Shown here: positions 10,902 through 21,676 of the stretch, piece after piece | Numbering within the stretch: position 1 is the stretch's first letter | Layout: each line of letters starts with the position of its first letter | Assembly (NCBI GenBank): GCA_964019165.1 | Contig: OZ025282.1 | Coordinates: 13,164,229 to 13,228,228, forward strand | Length of the DNA: 64,000 nucleotides | Reading direction: 5' to 3' | From: Mastigias papua | Taxonomy: Eukaryota > Cnidaria > Scyphozoa > Rhizostomeae > Mastigiidae | Translations under genes and position numbers: made by a program | The notes under the pieces: model-generated | What the model was told of the DNA's origin: nothing | What the model saw: only the letters and a program-made list of their open reading frames with translations | Database searches by the model: none

Positions 10902-13827
10902 ATGCCAATCGAAGTTATTATTCTCCTTTCTTGCAGTACTGTTGATATTATCTTTGTGTTAATTTGCTGGCATGTTAATCAGTACCTTAGAGGCTATTTA
11001 AATGTTATTCAACATCTGTACAACTATCACAGAAGCACAGATAACAATGAGTAGTACAATCAACCAGTACATAACAGTACAATCAATCCTGTACTCTCTA
11101 TGCGCAAGTATTGTTGATAGTATTAATAGGGAATCATACAAGCCCATATTGCCGCTTCTCAAAGCACTGTGTTGATTATAGCTGCATAAACTTTGTATTT
11201 ATTTGAACCAGTACGCTTCAAAATAGGTTATAAATTTACCCTTCTCTCCAATTTACTGGTAAAAAGGAGAATATTTATCTATAAAATTGTTGATTATTGA
11301 TTTTAGGGATTACCTATTGGTGTTGTAGATTTTTCTTATAATGTCATCCAGAATTAACATTAAAAGGATAAATAGTCCTCTTGCTGTTTTGCGCTTTTAT
11401 CCTTTGGGCCGGTTTAGAGGTACTTCTCCATAATTCCAAAGCCAACATAATTTCCACAATCGTTGAATAATGAATTCTTAGTATATATTACTACTTTTAT
11501 GCTCATTGTATGTACATCGTTGGTTTAACATTCTATGCGTTGGAATTGATTCATCTACTTTTAAATTTAAATATGATATGAATTGTTATATTATGTTTAG
11601 CATTGATATAAAAAGCCTATTACAGTATATTCAAGTTTTTGTTGTTATGCGTGTGCGGTTGTTTATTATGAGCACCTGCTAATGAGCAAGTTTAATAAGT
11701 TAGGAGAACGAGAGTAACACAATAACAAGGGAATTAATTAAGCTATGGTTTGTCAAAAACGATTTCTTCTACAGTTTCTTAGATTTAATTGCAGAGGCGA
11801 TATGATTTATGATATCGGAGAGAATTAGTTGTAGTCAGTTGTAAGAGATCTCCTTCCATACTTTCCATAAAGGCACTTTTGAAACACCTTATGTCATTTC
11901 ACTTGTTGTGATGCAGCTACTGATGCTATTCGCAAGTTTGTGCATATATACTGTAAATCACGTAAAGTTATAACTTTTCTATTACTTTTCAGATTGATTA
12001 TAATTGTAACATTTGCACTGATGGTACATGTGTGCTACCACTGAATAGTAGGTATCCGACACATTAGTTGGCCAGTATGAGAAATATGATTTTGTTGACT
12101 CTTGATCAAGATTCACTATCTACAAGAAATAATACGGATCTCACACTATCATTAGCAGCATATAGTTATACCCAAAGCCAATTGATCTTTTGCTAAATGT
12201 AATCAAATGAATGATCACAAATGTAACTTATGGATTTTTAGCAATAATATGAATTACATATTAATGTGCACTGAGATGTGATACAGCTACTCATGCTATA
12301 CGTGACTCACAATCCATCTTTGCAGCTTTTGATATTGAATTAGAATTCTTTTGCCTTAGCAATATGTGGGATGAAAAGTGTTCTGTAAGGCAGTATGAAA
12401 CGCATTGAGAGCTGTTTACAGAGGGGTGAATCTAGACAGGACTAACCGGTTTCAAAAACACAGTCAAATTGTTTAAAATTGTAGATTAAGTTATGGTGAT
12501 AATTATTGCTTCAAACCTTTACAAACCTTACAATGCTATGTCATATAGCAAATTAAATGTTCACTAATACTGTGTAGTATTACTTAATACTTAGTATTCT
12601 GAATACTTAATATCAATTTAGTATTCACTAATACTTAAAATTAAATTTCCACTAATATTGTTAGCCTCTTGTGAACACCAATGTCTCTTGAATTGTGTAC
12701 GAGTCTAGGCGAAGGACATTTGAGGCCTGTGATTAATTTCATAGCTTTGAATCCGATTGGGATGTGGCCATTTTCATCTCGTATTTTTTACTATAGCATA
12801 GGTATCCTTCAATAAACAGCTAGTGAATTTTAAGACAATGTCGTGAAAACAGTACATCACTGGCTGATGTACAATATTTGCTAATGATGGTACGTCACGG
12901 ACAGCACGGCATGTTTATATCTGGAACTAAGGCTATTTTGCTATTCATATACAGAGCTCTCAAGCTGCAGAACTGAATACGAGTGAGATTGTATTTCCGC
13001 CTTGTCCCAAACTATTTTAGGCACTTCTAAGATCTTCAGGTTGGCTCTAAATGCAATACCTTTGTATTCCCCGAAGATTCGGGATTCAAAGAAGCGCAAG
13101 GAAGTGGAATTCCTAAGATTCAAGGGTACATCCTAGAGTGAATATAGTATCTTGGAGAGAGTAAATGAAGTTGTAAGAAGTAGAACCAAATGGGGCTCAA
13201 CTGGCCATACCCACGAACTAACTTATTGAAAACCACGCTCTTTACATTAGCGTGGAGTGCATCTCCCAAATATCATGCTTGACAGTAGCCATATGGTACG
13301 TTGGTACTTTTGAGACAATTATTCTATACAACGGAGCCATATGAGCAGGATAGTTTTGAAGAGAAATTCCCCAATTTGATTAAATGGCAATCCCGAGGAT
13401 CATCTCTCTGCAAAAATAGAGACAATCTTTTCCCCGTACTCCCAGTTGCTTCGTCATTGAGTACAAAAGTGACCTTTCGCTTTTTAAGCCACATAGGGGC
13501 CGGAGAAAAACATGGGGGAGCTCAAACTTATTTTCAAAAAAGTTAGGGAGTCACAATAGCAGTTTGAAATGTTCCTTCATCCATATTTGGCCAAAACTAT
13601 TCACATATAGTATAAAAGTTACTTTTGTAAGAGTTTTATTTGTCACTTATTAGTTTTATTGCGGCATTTAAACTCGCACACCCCTACTTCGGTAGGTCGC
13701 TGCCATGCACTGTATAGCAACCTAATATACTTCAGTGCAATTTAGGGTCACTGATTGATTAACATGTTCTATTTGGTGTCGGTTCCAGAGCTATTTTTGG
13801 TCAGACTTCGTAATACAGACAAATATA
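10902..13827. other. unassigned AT-rich sequence
   Basis: About 2.9 kb without recognised genes. A pyrimidine tract and acceptor (TATTACTTTTCAG) end at 11992 and are followed by 59 bp reading DYNCNICTDGTCVLPLN up to a possible donor (GTATCC at 12052), too weak to call an exon. Around 12560-12660 the string AGTATT/AATACTTA recurs as a short local repeat. Confidence 0.3.
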
Positions 13828-14477
13828 CAGACAAATTCGCGTAAGTCGGATCGCGTCGGACCAAGCAAAATAGTCCGACTTATGCGAAGTCCGACTTACG
13901 CGTAAGTCGGGTATTTTCTGATTTACACATAGTCAGGTATTTTCCGATGTAGCAGAGGATACAAAGAGTAAAAAGCTATAGATGTTAATGATCGCTTTCA
14001 CTTCAAAAAGAACAATAATATTGTTGCTTGGTTGAAACGTTTTGTCATTTCCCTAATTAGCAGTGTGTCTATCCTGGTTGCCAGAACCATCATTTCTTCT
14101 GCACAGGCAGAGCTACGAGATGCCAAGGCCTGCATTGTTTTTCTTCTGCTTTAATCACATTCACATCAGAAAGTGTTTTGGTTGAAATTATGAATTTCTC
14201 TGCGAAATCTTTCTTCTTTACGTCAGAGTGTTCTTCAATATATTTCAAAAAATCTCAAAATTTCCTCGTATGTTCTTGTTCTTAATTTTCGCTTCTCCAT
14301 CTTCTACCCCTCTACTCCAGTTGATATTGGAATTGGGAGACATAACATGTATCATTCTGCATATTTCTCTCTGCTCTATTGGCATCAAAATCAAAATCCG
14401 ACTTACACGATGCGATATTAGATACAAATGCTCCGACTTACGCAAATATCCAACTAATAAAATCCGACTTACGCGCT

Positions 14478-15145
14478 TCTCCTACAAGGGCTCGAAAATG
14501 TGGAACAGCCTACCAACAGAATCGAAGCTAGCACCTAACCTTGCCTCCTTTAAAACGTCTTTGATGCATGATGCATGTGTGGGAGATTTATTGCTTTGCT
14601 GGATGCTGTGGAGTAGCTTTAGTTTTAGACAGGAGAAGGGCGGAGAGAGATCTATCTGTGATTTGCGACGTGACTGAAGAACAAACTAGAGAAGGGACTC
14701 GGTATTTGGGACATTTTCATTTTCTTACACATATACACTGGTTTTTCATATTTTATCTAATGTTCGTTGTTCTATTGCTTAATGGTATACTATATTTGTG
14801 TGTTTATTCTGCCGTAAATTTTGGACTTGGGATTCTGTGATTGAGATTGACCGAGAGCTCATAGTAAACGCGATTACATATTGTGGGAATCAGTCAATTC
14901 ACCACACATGAATTGTATATAGCTTGACATTATTTGTTTTCTTTTTTTTACCAATATATGTTTTGTACTTTTATCATTGTATCTTTAATAATTTTGTAAA
15001 TAATATTTTATATATCGCTTTTAGGTAGTAGACATTGTAATTAGGCATTTTTTTTCAAATTTAGTTTTCAAAACATGTATTGTATTTAAATGGAGGGCCC
15101 CTTGAAAAGCAGCTGTAGCTGAAGGGCAACCCTCCTTAAATATTT

Positions 15146-15182
<37 letters not shown>
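14478..15182 (+). pseudogene. LINE 3' end nested in pogo-like element
   Basis: Reads the LINE C-terminal block FSYKGSKMWNSLPTESKL...LASFKTSLMHD (compare SFRGAQLWNSLK...LSTFKRHI at 44.3 kb). It then has a 3' UTR ending in a stem GGAGGG..CCCTT / AAGGG..CCCTCC at 15092-15135 and an AAT-repeat tail at about 15148-15182. The stem and flank closely match the 3' end of the LINE at 44.06-44.14 kb. The copy is 5'-truncated to the last roughly 35 codons and sits wholly within 13828-15290, so it inserted later. Confidence 0.75.
15092..15135 (+). other. conserved LINE 3'-UTR stem-loop
   Basis: Inverted repeat GGAGGG..CCCTT ... AAGGG..CCCTCC just upstream of the AAT tail. It matches the hairpin at 44084-44130 (there on the minus strand). 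Such terminal stems are candidate RT recognition structures. Confidence 0.6.
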
Positions 15183-15183
<1 letters not shown>

Positions 15184-15535
15184 GCACAGAAAAAGTATAG
15201 GATTTGTAGCAAGCGGACCGGGACTGCGCTAATTTATCCGAGTTGTAAAAAATCTGACTTATGCGACTCCGACTTATGCGAGTTTGACTGTATCTCGCGT
15301 ATTATTGTACTAGCAATAGTAAATACTAAGGTGCCCCTCACTTGCTCCGGCAACAGAGCATTTAGCTATCAAAAGAGCTTGTAGAAGAAGTTGAACGGTT
15401 AAAGGATAGCGACCAGGTCTCTGCTGTGTAGATAGAAAATGGGCAATATGGTGGCACTCTCATGTGACCTGACAGGGGACCAGCCTGGGTGAACGGGGCC
15501 AAATGCAACATGTGGGAAAATACGTTTAGATGGTA

Positions 15536-18236
15536 CTGTTCCAGACCAAGATGACCCCTTGGATCAATATGACTCTCCTGTTATATCGGTCTGGCAAGGG
15601 TCATATCGGCCTGGGTGAAAAGCAACGAAGTCGAGGCACTTGAAAAATAAGGACTTGCTGCGTGTAAACATCTAACTTTGTTCACGCTCTTCAAAGTTTT
15701 GCTGGCGGCAATCGTCACTGAAGGGTTGTATGTTGATTGCATTGATTTTAAGTGGTATGAAAGAGTGATTGAGCTGTTATAGATGAAAGCAAAGAAAAGC
15801 TAAGTTCTGGAAGAACGGTGGATATGAACAAATTGAAGGAGTACATTCTCTGAATCTCATAAAAAGCCTATGCTATCGTTACCTGGCCTTTAGTTACCAA
15901 CAGTTTTATGTTACGTACATTCCTTCTCTACTGTTAGAGCACCAGTTTTTCGTTAATTTTCGTTACGTAGAAGTGTGTAACACGTTGTTTCTATGTTCCC
16001 ATCGCTTCCGCTTTTTCTCAGTCATCCACATTTCCTGTCATTGCACATCATATCCAGTGGTTGCTGTCATCATCTCTTTATTTAGAGTACTTATCTCGTC
16101 GGTATTAGGGCTGTAAATAGACATTCGGTTCACGTGCTTTGTACTATTTGTCTTGTTAAATCTGTCATGATTCCGTAAAGTCGAGAAGCATTTGCTGTGC
16201 AGAAAAGTATCGCCTTAACCAAACTTTTCATCTTGCTATGTCTTGCTGCTTGGTCGCCATAAGACTGTAACATATTTTGTGAACGAGGCATGCTCCATAG
16301 GACCATACTGATCCAGTATGGGTCATACTGGTCTAGGGGTCATATTGGTGGTCCAGACTAATATGACACAATGGGCCCAGACAGGGGGTCAAGCGGACAT
16401 TGACAAGTAGCATAAGAAAACGTTATAATGTGCTAATGAAAGTTGGCTTGTTCTAAACATATTAGCAAGTACAATTAGAAAAATCATGAAAAATCAATTT
16501 TTTGACATTTTAAGTCAATCGTCAATCTGGCATAAAAAATTTGCGGTTTGGTATAGTGGTCTTCATTTCTGCAGAAACATGGCTCAGACTAGCCTCGATT
16601 CTATGATTGTGATAAGGCACTCGTTGCAAGAGTATTTCTGAAATCTTTTTTTTTTTTTTTTATCACATAAAATCCTAAAACTACAACTAATCAATGCAAA
16701 TATTCTATGGCTGCCATAGCTGGAAAGGACATGATGTCAGCGAGTTCCAACTACGACAGCCACTTATAATAATTTCAAAATATATGTACAAATAATTTAC
16801 TAACAAAGCAGGAAAAACAACTGAAACGGGCATCTCAGAAAGAAGACCTCCACCACCTCACTGGATATGGTCACCACCTTACTGGAAATGGCACCCATAA
16901 AAAATATCATTCTGATGTTGAAATCTGATGTTTGCTAACAAAAATAATTATTGTGAACATCTATATATGAGCTTTCGAAACTTTTTAAGCCTCTAGGAAC
17001 ACCTGATGTCAGCTGCAAGTTTCTCACTTGGCTTTACCTTGAGCTTGGAACTCACCAGTTGTAGAACTTTATCAAAATCTGGTTCTTTGGAAAATTGGTT
17101 CCACTTGCGATCCCGAAACATTTGATAAAACTGAATGTTATTAATTTCATCCATCATGGAACCACAGTACTGATAATGGTAATATTTCTGTATTAAAACC
17201 AGGCAAAAGTAGAATATTTCTTGCACAGGTGTCAAATTGAACTTGCTGCTCAAACGAGTTCTAAATTTCCCGAAATCTGACCTATTCATTTGAAATAACA
17301 ACATTTATAAACAGTGCCACATTTCAACACATTTTTGTGGGACTTTAACACGTTTCTTCAATATTTAGCAAGGACTTATCAAGAGTGGCTACCTAATTTG
17401 GTACATTTTTTTCAAATACTGGATAAAATCTACGATTTTCATTGCTTAGGCCAAACTGTATGTAGTAGGTACAAAAAGTGAATCCAGCATCCCAGAAAAT
17501 ATACATACTGATGTATAGACTGTTAAATTTTGACAAATATTCCGATTTATGGACAATTTTTTGCATTTTCAGACTGCCATTTTGAGCAAAACGGTGGGAA
17601 ACGAACCAAAACCCATTTTTTAATTCTATATAGTTTTTAGTTCTGTTCCTAAGAACAGATTTTCTTCAAATTCGTTCCTGGAGCTTTTCAATATTCATTA
17701 AACCTACAGTGAAAAGGGCAACAAAATCTATCTTAGGGGTTTTCCACAATCTTAAGTATAAATAGACTGGGTGACCCCAGTCTGATGACTACGATTTGCC
17801 AATTTGTCATGACGAAACATTATTTTCGCCCGAAGAACTAAAATTTAAAACATGAGTATGCAGGAATTTACTTATTTTCAAGTTCTACAACATACTAGAA
17901 ACTGTTTAATTCATCGTAGTATAGTTGAAGTACTCATCTGCTATTTTCACGCATGATTATACAAGTGGGGGTTGTCTTTTGTCTACTCATTTGCGGAAAC
18001 ATACAACAACATAAACATGTGAATTCACCAAACTTCAAGCAAGTAGAACTTTGTGAATATCTGCAGCTAAGACACAAGTGAGCCCGTTTTGGAATACTGG
18101 GAAATTATAGTCTTGGAATTTCATAAGGAACAAGCTTGATTTGACAGTTGCCAAAATTCCAAATGTCCGCTTACGAGCCCACTGTGTATGACTCGGGAGT
18201 CATATTGGTCCAAGGGGTCATATTGGTCTGGAACAG
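15536..18236. mobile_element. 2.7-kb DNA transposon with GGTCATATTGG-repeat ends
   Basis: Left end CTGTTCCAGACCAAGATGAC... and inverted right end CTGTTCCAGACCAATATGAC... match over roughly 45 bp, flanked by TA (15534-15535 and 18237-18238). The unit (GGTC)(C/A)TATTGG/CCAATATGAC recurs at both ends and again internally at 16298-16370. TA duplication suggests Tc1/mariner affinity. No DDE transposase is recognised; one 103-codon minus frame (16993-17304) is the only notable ORF. The sub-terminal and internal repeats could be transposase-binding sites or mark a composite structure. Confidence 0.7.
16993..17304 (-). CDS. uncharacterised ORF inside the 2.7-kb transposon
   Basis: A 103-codon frame, not recognised. 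It is rich in aromatic and charged residues (MNRSDFGKFRTRLSSKFN, then FYFCLVLIQKYYHY, ending KVLQLVSSKLKVKPSEKL). It has no zinc finger, helix-turn-helix or DDE block that I can identify. Its position in the middle of a TIR-bounded element makes it either an element protein, a captured exon or chance. The upstream region on the minus strand has no obvious continuation. Confidence 0.25.
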   Translation of the reverse strand: MLLFQMNRSDFGKFRTRLSSKFNLTPVQEIFYFCLVLIQKYYHYQYCGSMMDEINNIQFYQMFRDRKWNQFSKEPDFDKVLQLVSSKLKVKPSEKLAADIRCS

Positions 18237-18611
18237 TACTATCTTTTTACAAAAACGCTGTATTGTAGCTAATTGGCCTAAAACTGACCCATTTGGCAGC
18301 ATTTAGTAGAGATTAGAATTGTCTGCAGTCTGGATTTATGAAAATAAGTTGGAAAGCTAATTGAACATATAAACTCAGTTAAGTTATCATATTTCAGTTT
18401 TTGCATGTTTGAACAAAGTACAACTCATTTTTTCTTATTGTTAGGCCTATGTTGTTAACGGTATGAAGTAGATAAGCTTCAGTTTTCTGGAAGTATGTGG
18501 AATGAAGCTTAATTATGTTATGAACCGTATTCTGAATTGTGTTCTACAAGGAAAATGGAATCGAATTATCCTTTTGGGCTAGATCCATCGTCAGTGTAGG
18601 CCTACATAAAC

Positions 18612-19237
18612 GGGGCCAGGTCGCTTTTCCGACAGTTCGATATTCCGAAAGTTCGATATTCCGAAAGTTGGACGATAAACGTTAATTTACCTTAAAATAC
18701 CAAAAATCAAGGACAATTTCTTACAGTAGGATTAGAAAACATTTTTCTGCTACTATCTATTAATTTGCAACAATGTTTTTGCCGAGTTTTTGCCTCAAGC
18801 TTCTTCGTTTTTTTCCTTTCTTAGTTAACCGAGCTAACTAGTTGTTGATTCTTTTCTCTTTTCTGTTATGAGACAATATTCGCGACACTACTCACAGAAT
18901 TTTTGATATTAAATCCGTGCAAGAATATTCCATAATTTACATAACTAGCGCGCACCATAAACTCTTATTTAAATTTTCCGCGTATTAAGCAAACTTTCCA
19001 CTCTGGTAAATGGGTTTCTAATAAAAATGGGTTTCTTATAAAACATTTCATCATGTCTGGTGCCCTGGAAACAAATTTTACCCCCTTGCCCTTTTCATGT
19101 GCAGTCATCCCTGGTTTTGTTAATGTACTTACCTAAGGAATGTACTATAACATAGTCAAAATCACCTGTCGGAATATCGAACTGTCGGAATATCGAACTG
19201 TCGGAACATCGAACTGTCGGTATATCGAACGGACCCC
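18612..19237. mobile_element. 626-bp element, 8-bp target duplication, 16-bp subterminal repeats
   Basis: Flanked by exact 8-bp duplications ACATAAAC (18604-18611 and 19238-19245). Ends are GGGGCC... and ...GGACCCC, with tandem 16-bp units of the type CCGACAGTTCGATATT: about three at the left and four inverted at the right. An 8-bp duplication is used by hAT, P, Mutator-like and Zisupton elements; the GGGG terminus is not the usual hAT CAGGG. It has no coding frame. I regard it as a nonautonomous element of undetermined superfamily. Confidence 0.85.
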
Positions 19238-19245
19238 ACATAAAC

Positions 19246-19905
19246 AAGTGCAGAGATGACCAAAGACAAACAAGGGCAGAAAAGTGCGCTTTTAACTACG
19301 GTCTGCAGGGATGGGTAACCTAGGGTAATGTGGGTAAATGACCATTTTGCAAATTAATACATTGCTGTCTCTATTCCACAACTGATTTAGGCAATTTCTT
19401 AAAGAGGGGTATTGTACCAAGTTAAAAAATGGTACTTTGCTCTTTCAAGGCCATACCTCAGTAATAATGATGCAAATATTCACTTACCCACTTTACCCCG
19501 GGTTACCTATCTTACCCCAGCAGACCCTATAGATCAATAATGTAGCTGTTATATAAACAGAACAGAACACTTGCCTAAACACTCAATTGTATAAATGTAT
19601 AATAAACTTAATGTATAAATGAATGAAAAGTACTGTTAATATATTTGAACTTGATTCTCCATATAGTCAAATATGTATGCATATCTCATTGTTGTATACG
19701 ACAATTGAAAAAACACAAGGCAGCAAAATACATTTATAAAATTTTGTTAATTGATGAAAATTAGGAAAAAGATCTTCATTCTACAGTGTCATGTATCAGG
19801 CCATGCCTATTGTAATGGAACATGAAAGGTATGAAAATATTTGGTTATCAACAATAACAACAGCAAACAAATGCAAATGTGGTATCAGCATTATCAATGC
19901 TATAT
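19246..19905. other. unassigned; downstream of minus-strand gene
   Basis: Nothing recognised. It could contain the 3' end or UTR of the minus-strand gene that begins at about 21748. The pair ACCTAGGGTAATGTGGGTAA (19319-) and ACCCGGGTTACCTATCTTAC-like sequence (19494-19518) is a loose inverted repeat and may mark a decayed MITE. Confidence 0.3.
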
Positions 19906-20328
19906 CTAAATGCTAAATGTAAACTGTGTAATGAATTCTTTTTTACGTGTATGATGCTTAGGTTGTCTTTTGGTTGATTGCAAAGGTCCTTTTATTGGCC
20001 AGTAGTATTGAAGATGGGAACTTTTGTGCAAATGCAGTACATTAAAACGAGGCCTAATGTTCTGGTCAAAGTTTATCCAAAACGTTAGGCCTCTTTCTGA
20101 TGTATGTAGTTCTACGAAAAGAATAGAGCTTTCATTTGCCTGAGAGTCAGTTCGTTCACACCTACTTTGACAGGTAGAGTATTGCAATAACTGAGGGGTG
20201 CTACACAAAGTCAGTGCATTGTGCCAATCGGAAACTGGAACATTCAGGGCATTCAATTGCAACAAGCTCATATAATTCACAAAGACTTCTGAGTTTCTGA
20301 TGTTTTGTTGATTGCATCTGTCAAACAA
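19906..20328 (-). CDS. host-like gene, C-terminal segment
   Basis: Minus frame continuing the gene that starts near 21748. The N-side of the frame begins at a strong-looking acceptor (TTTTGTTTGACAG, ending 20319) but in a different phase from the upstream segment. Either a short intron with a weak donor or a 1-nt indel separates them. The peptide has a Cys cluster (LCSTPQLLQYSTCQSRCER) followed by SSILFVELHTSERGLTFW, an arrangement reminiscent of the finger and core strands of USP-like cysteine peptidases; this is inference only. It ends in a Lys/His-rich tail. No TE motif is seen. Confidence 0.4.
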   Translation of the reverse strand: MFDRCNQQNIRNSEVFVNYMSLLQLNALNVPVSDWHNALTLCSTPQLLQYSTCQSRCERTDSQANESSILFVELHTSERGLTFWINFDQNIRPRFNVLHLHKSSHLQYYWPIKGPLQSTKRQPKHHTRKKEFITQFTFSI

Positions 20329-20680
20329 AATTCAAAGAAGAGAAAATAGATGTAACTTTTGATTTCTCTAGTGCATTTAAATAACAAAACACATTTGTAG
20401 TAAATATCTCTGAAAATTGTGCATTACAATCCATTGGTGTAGGAGGTGGGCAAGTCTCCCTTAAATAGTCCCAGACATGCGCGCGTGCTGCATCAAGGTT
20501 TCGTTCTGTGCAAAGATGTGCTGATAGATATGAACAGTAAGCACTCATATTTTGAGCCAACATTATCAGGCGACTTTCTGACGGTTCACTGAAATGATGC
20601 CTTAAAATACCATGCCAAAGCTCCAAGAAACAATCGATCGCACAGGAAAATTTCCCTGGTTGCAATCTTACAGCGTTTAA

Positions 20681-21676
20681 GGGCCTTTTTACAAGGAGGT
20701 AGGGTCACCCTCCTAGGAGGGTCACCCTACCAGAAGGGTCAAAACATAGCCCTACTTTACAAGTAAACTTGTTAAGAAGGGTCACCCTAGGGGTAGGGCT
20801 AGCTTTTATGATCTTCGGAGAGTTGGTATCAGCCTCTGTTTGACTGCGAACAGCCGCTGCGCTGATAAAAAAATGGCGAACAAGCGGCTTCTTGCAATGC
20901 AATCTGTTTTGCCCTTGTTGTCACTATTAACTGCTGTTCTTTAGTGCTATAGCCTGTTGTTTTCAATGTTAATGACTCAAAGACATCTCTCATCACGTAT
21001 GGCATTTCAAACCACTACCCAGTGCTCTGTCGCGCTAGCAAGACTACGCTATCGGCAAAGAACATTTGTTGGTCGTCGGAAAAAGGTTTCGCAAGATACC
21101 AGGAAGAAATGAACAATGGTGGAGGAATCTTTTGGAGGGCATTCTTCCAGACACTGAATGGAGAAAGAACTTTAGAATGGATCATGACATATTCATGAAA
21201 ATTGCCAATGATTTACGACCATATCTTAGGCCACGAAGAGGCCCTCGAGGAAAAGACGTGTTGTCAGTTGAAAAGCAGCTTGGCCTGACACTATATTATC
21301 TAAAAGACCAAGGCTCGTTGGCAATGGCTGCGAATTCTTTTGGTGTTGCTCTGTGTTCTGTATCCGTCGTAGTCCAAAAAGTGTATGATAGAAAATTTGG
21401 CGCCCGAATGCTACGCAGCATGTGTACATCATACCGAGGCCGACAGAGATAGCCCTTCTCCTAGGGTCACCCTACCTAGAGCTTTTACAAGGCTTGAGTA
21501 AACAAACAGCTAGCCCTCCTAGGAGGGTATCCCTACCTAGATGATAGGGTGACCCTAGGCCTAGGGTGACCCTACCTGGCTTGTAAACTGAACGATGAAA
21601 AACAATAGAGGAGGGTAACCCTACTAGTAGGGTGACCCTCCTAAGAGGGTTACCCTACCTCCTTGTAAACAGGCTC
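20681..21676 (+). mobile_element. PIF/Harbinger element (996 bp) with TAA target duplication
   Basis: Terminal repeats: left GGGCCTTTTTACAAGGAGGT and right inverted GAGCCTGTTTACAAGGAGGT, about 50 bp with few mismatches, flanked by TAA at 20678-20680 and 21677-21679. Both ends contain an array of GGTNACC palindromes inside GGGTNACCCT units, about three at the left and six at the right. The interior carries only the N-terminal part of a Harbinger transposase frame. TAA/TTA duplication and the encoded helical domain identify the PIF/Harbinger superfamily; the DDE catalytic part is missing, so it is an internally deleted copy. Confidence 0.9.
21039..21452 (+). pseudogene. Harbinger transposase N-terminal remnant
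   Basis: Plus frame without a good ATG (open from the stop at 21036-21038). It reads RNEQWWRNLLEGILPDTEW, RMDHDIFMKIANDLRPYL, then GKDVLSVEKQLGLTLYYL and SLAMAANSFGVALCSVSVVV before a stop. This is the helix-turn-helix region that precedes the DDE_4/HARBI1-type nuclease: an F/L..RM....F..L helix, a K-rich loop, and the 'A..FG(V)....V...V' helix. The normal protein is some 350-450 residues; here about 130 remain and all three catalytic acids are absent. Confidence 0.8.

Larger units (their letters stand above)
13828..15290. mobile_element. pogo/Tigger-like nonautonomous DNA transposon
   Basis: Left CAGACAAATTCGCGTAAGTC and right (inverted) CAGTCAAACTCGCATAAGTC form TIRs flanked by TA (13826-13827 and 15291-15292). 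The unit (C)CGACTTA(C/T)GCG is repeated inside both ends and again at 14398-14480. CAGT(C/A)AAACTCG termini with TA duplication fit the pogo/Tigger branch of Tc1/mariner. No transposase frame is seen; the interior includes a nested LINE 3' end. Confidence 0.75.

Noticed and set aside
11993..12051. 59-bp cysteine-containing exon candidate
   Set aside because: Good acceptor but a weak donor, very short frame and no partner exon; not distinguishable from chance.
20681..21676. CRISPR-like or operator array from repeated GGTNACC units
   Set aside because: The units form part of terminal inverted repeats of a transposon with target duplication; there are no spacers of regular length.
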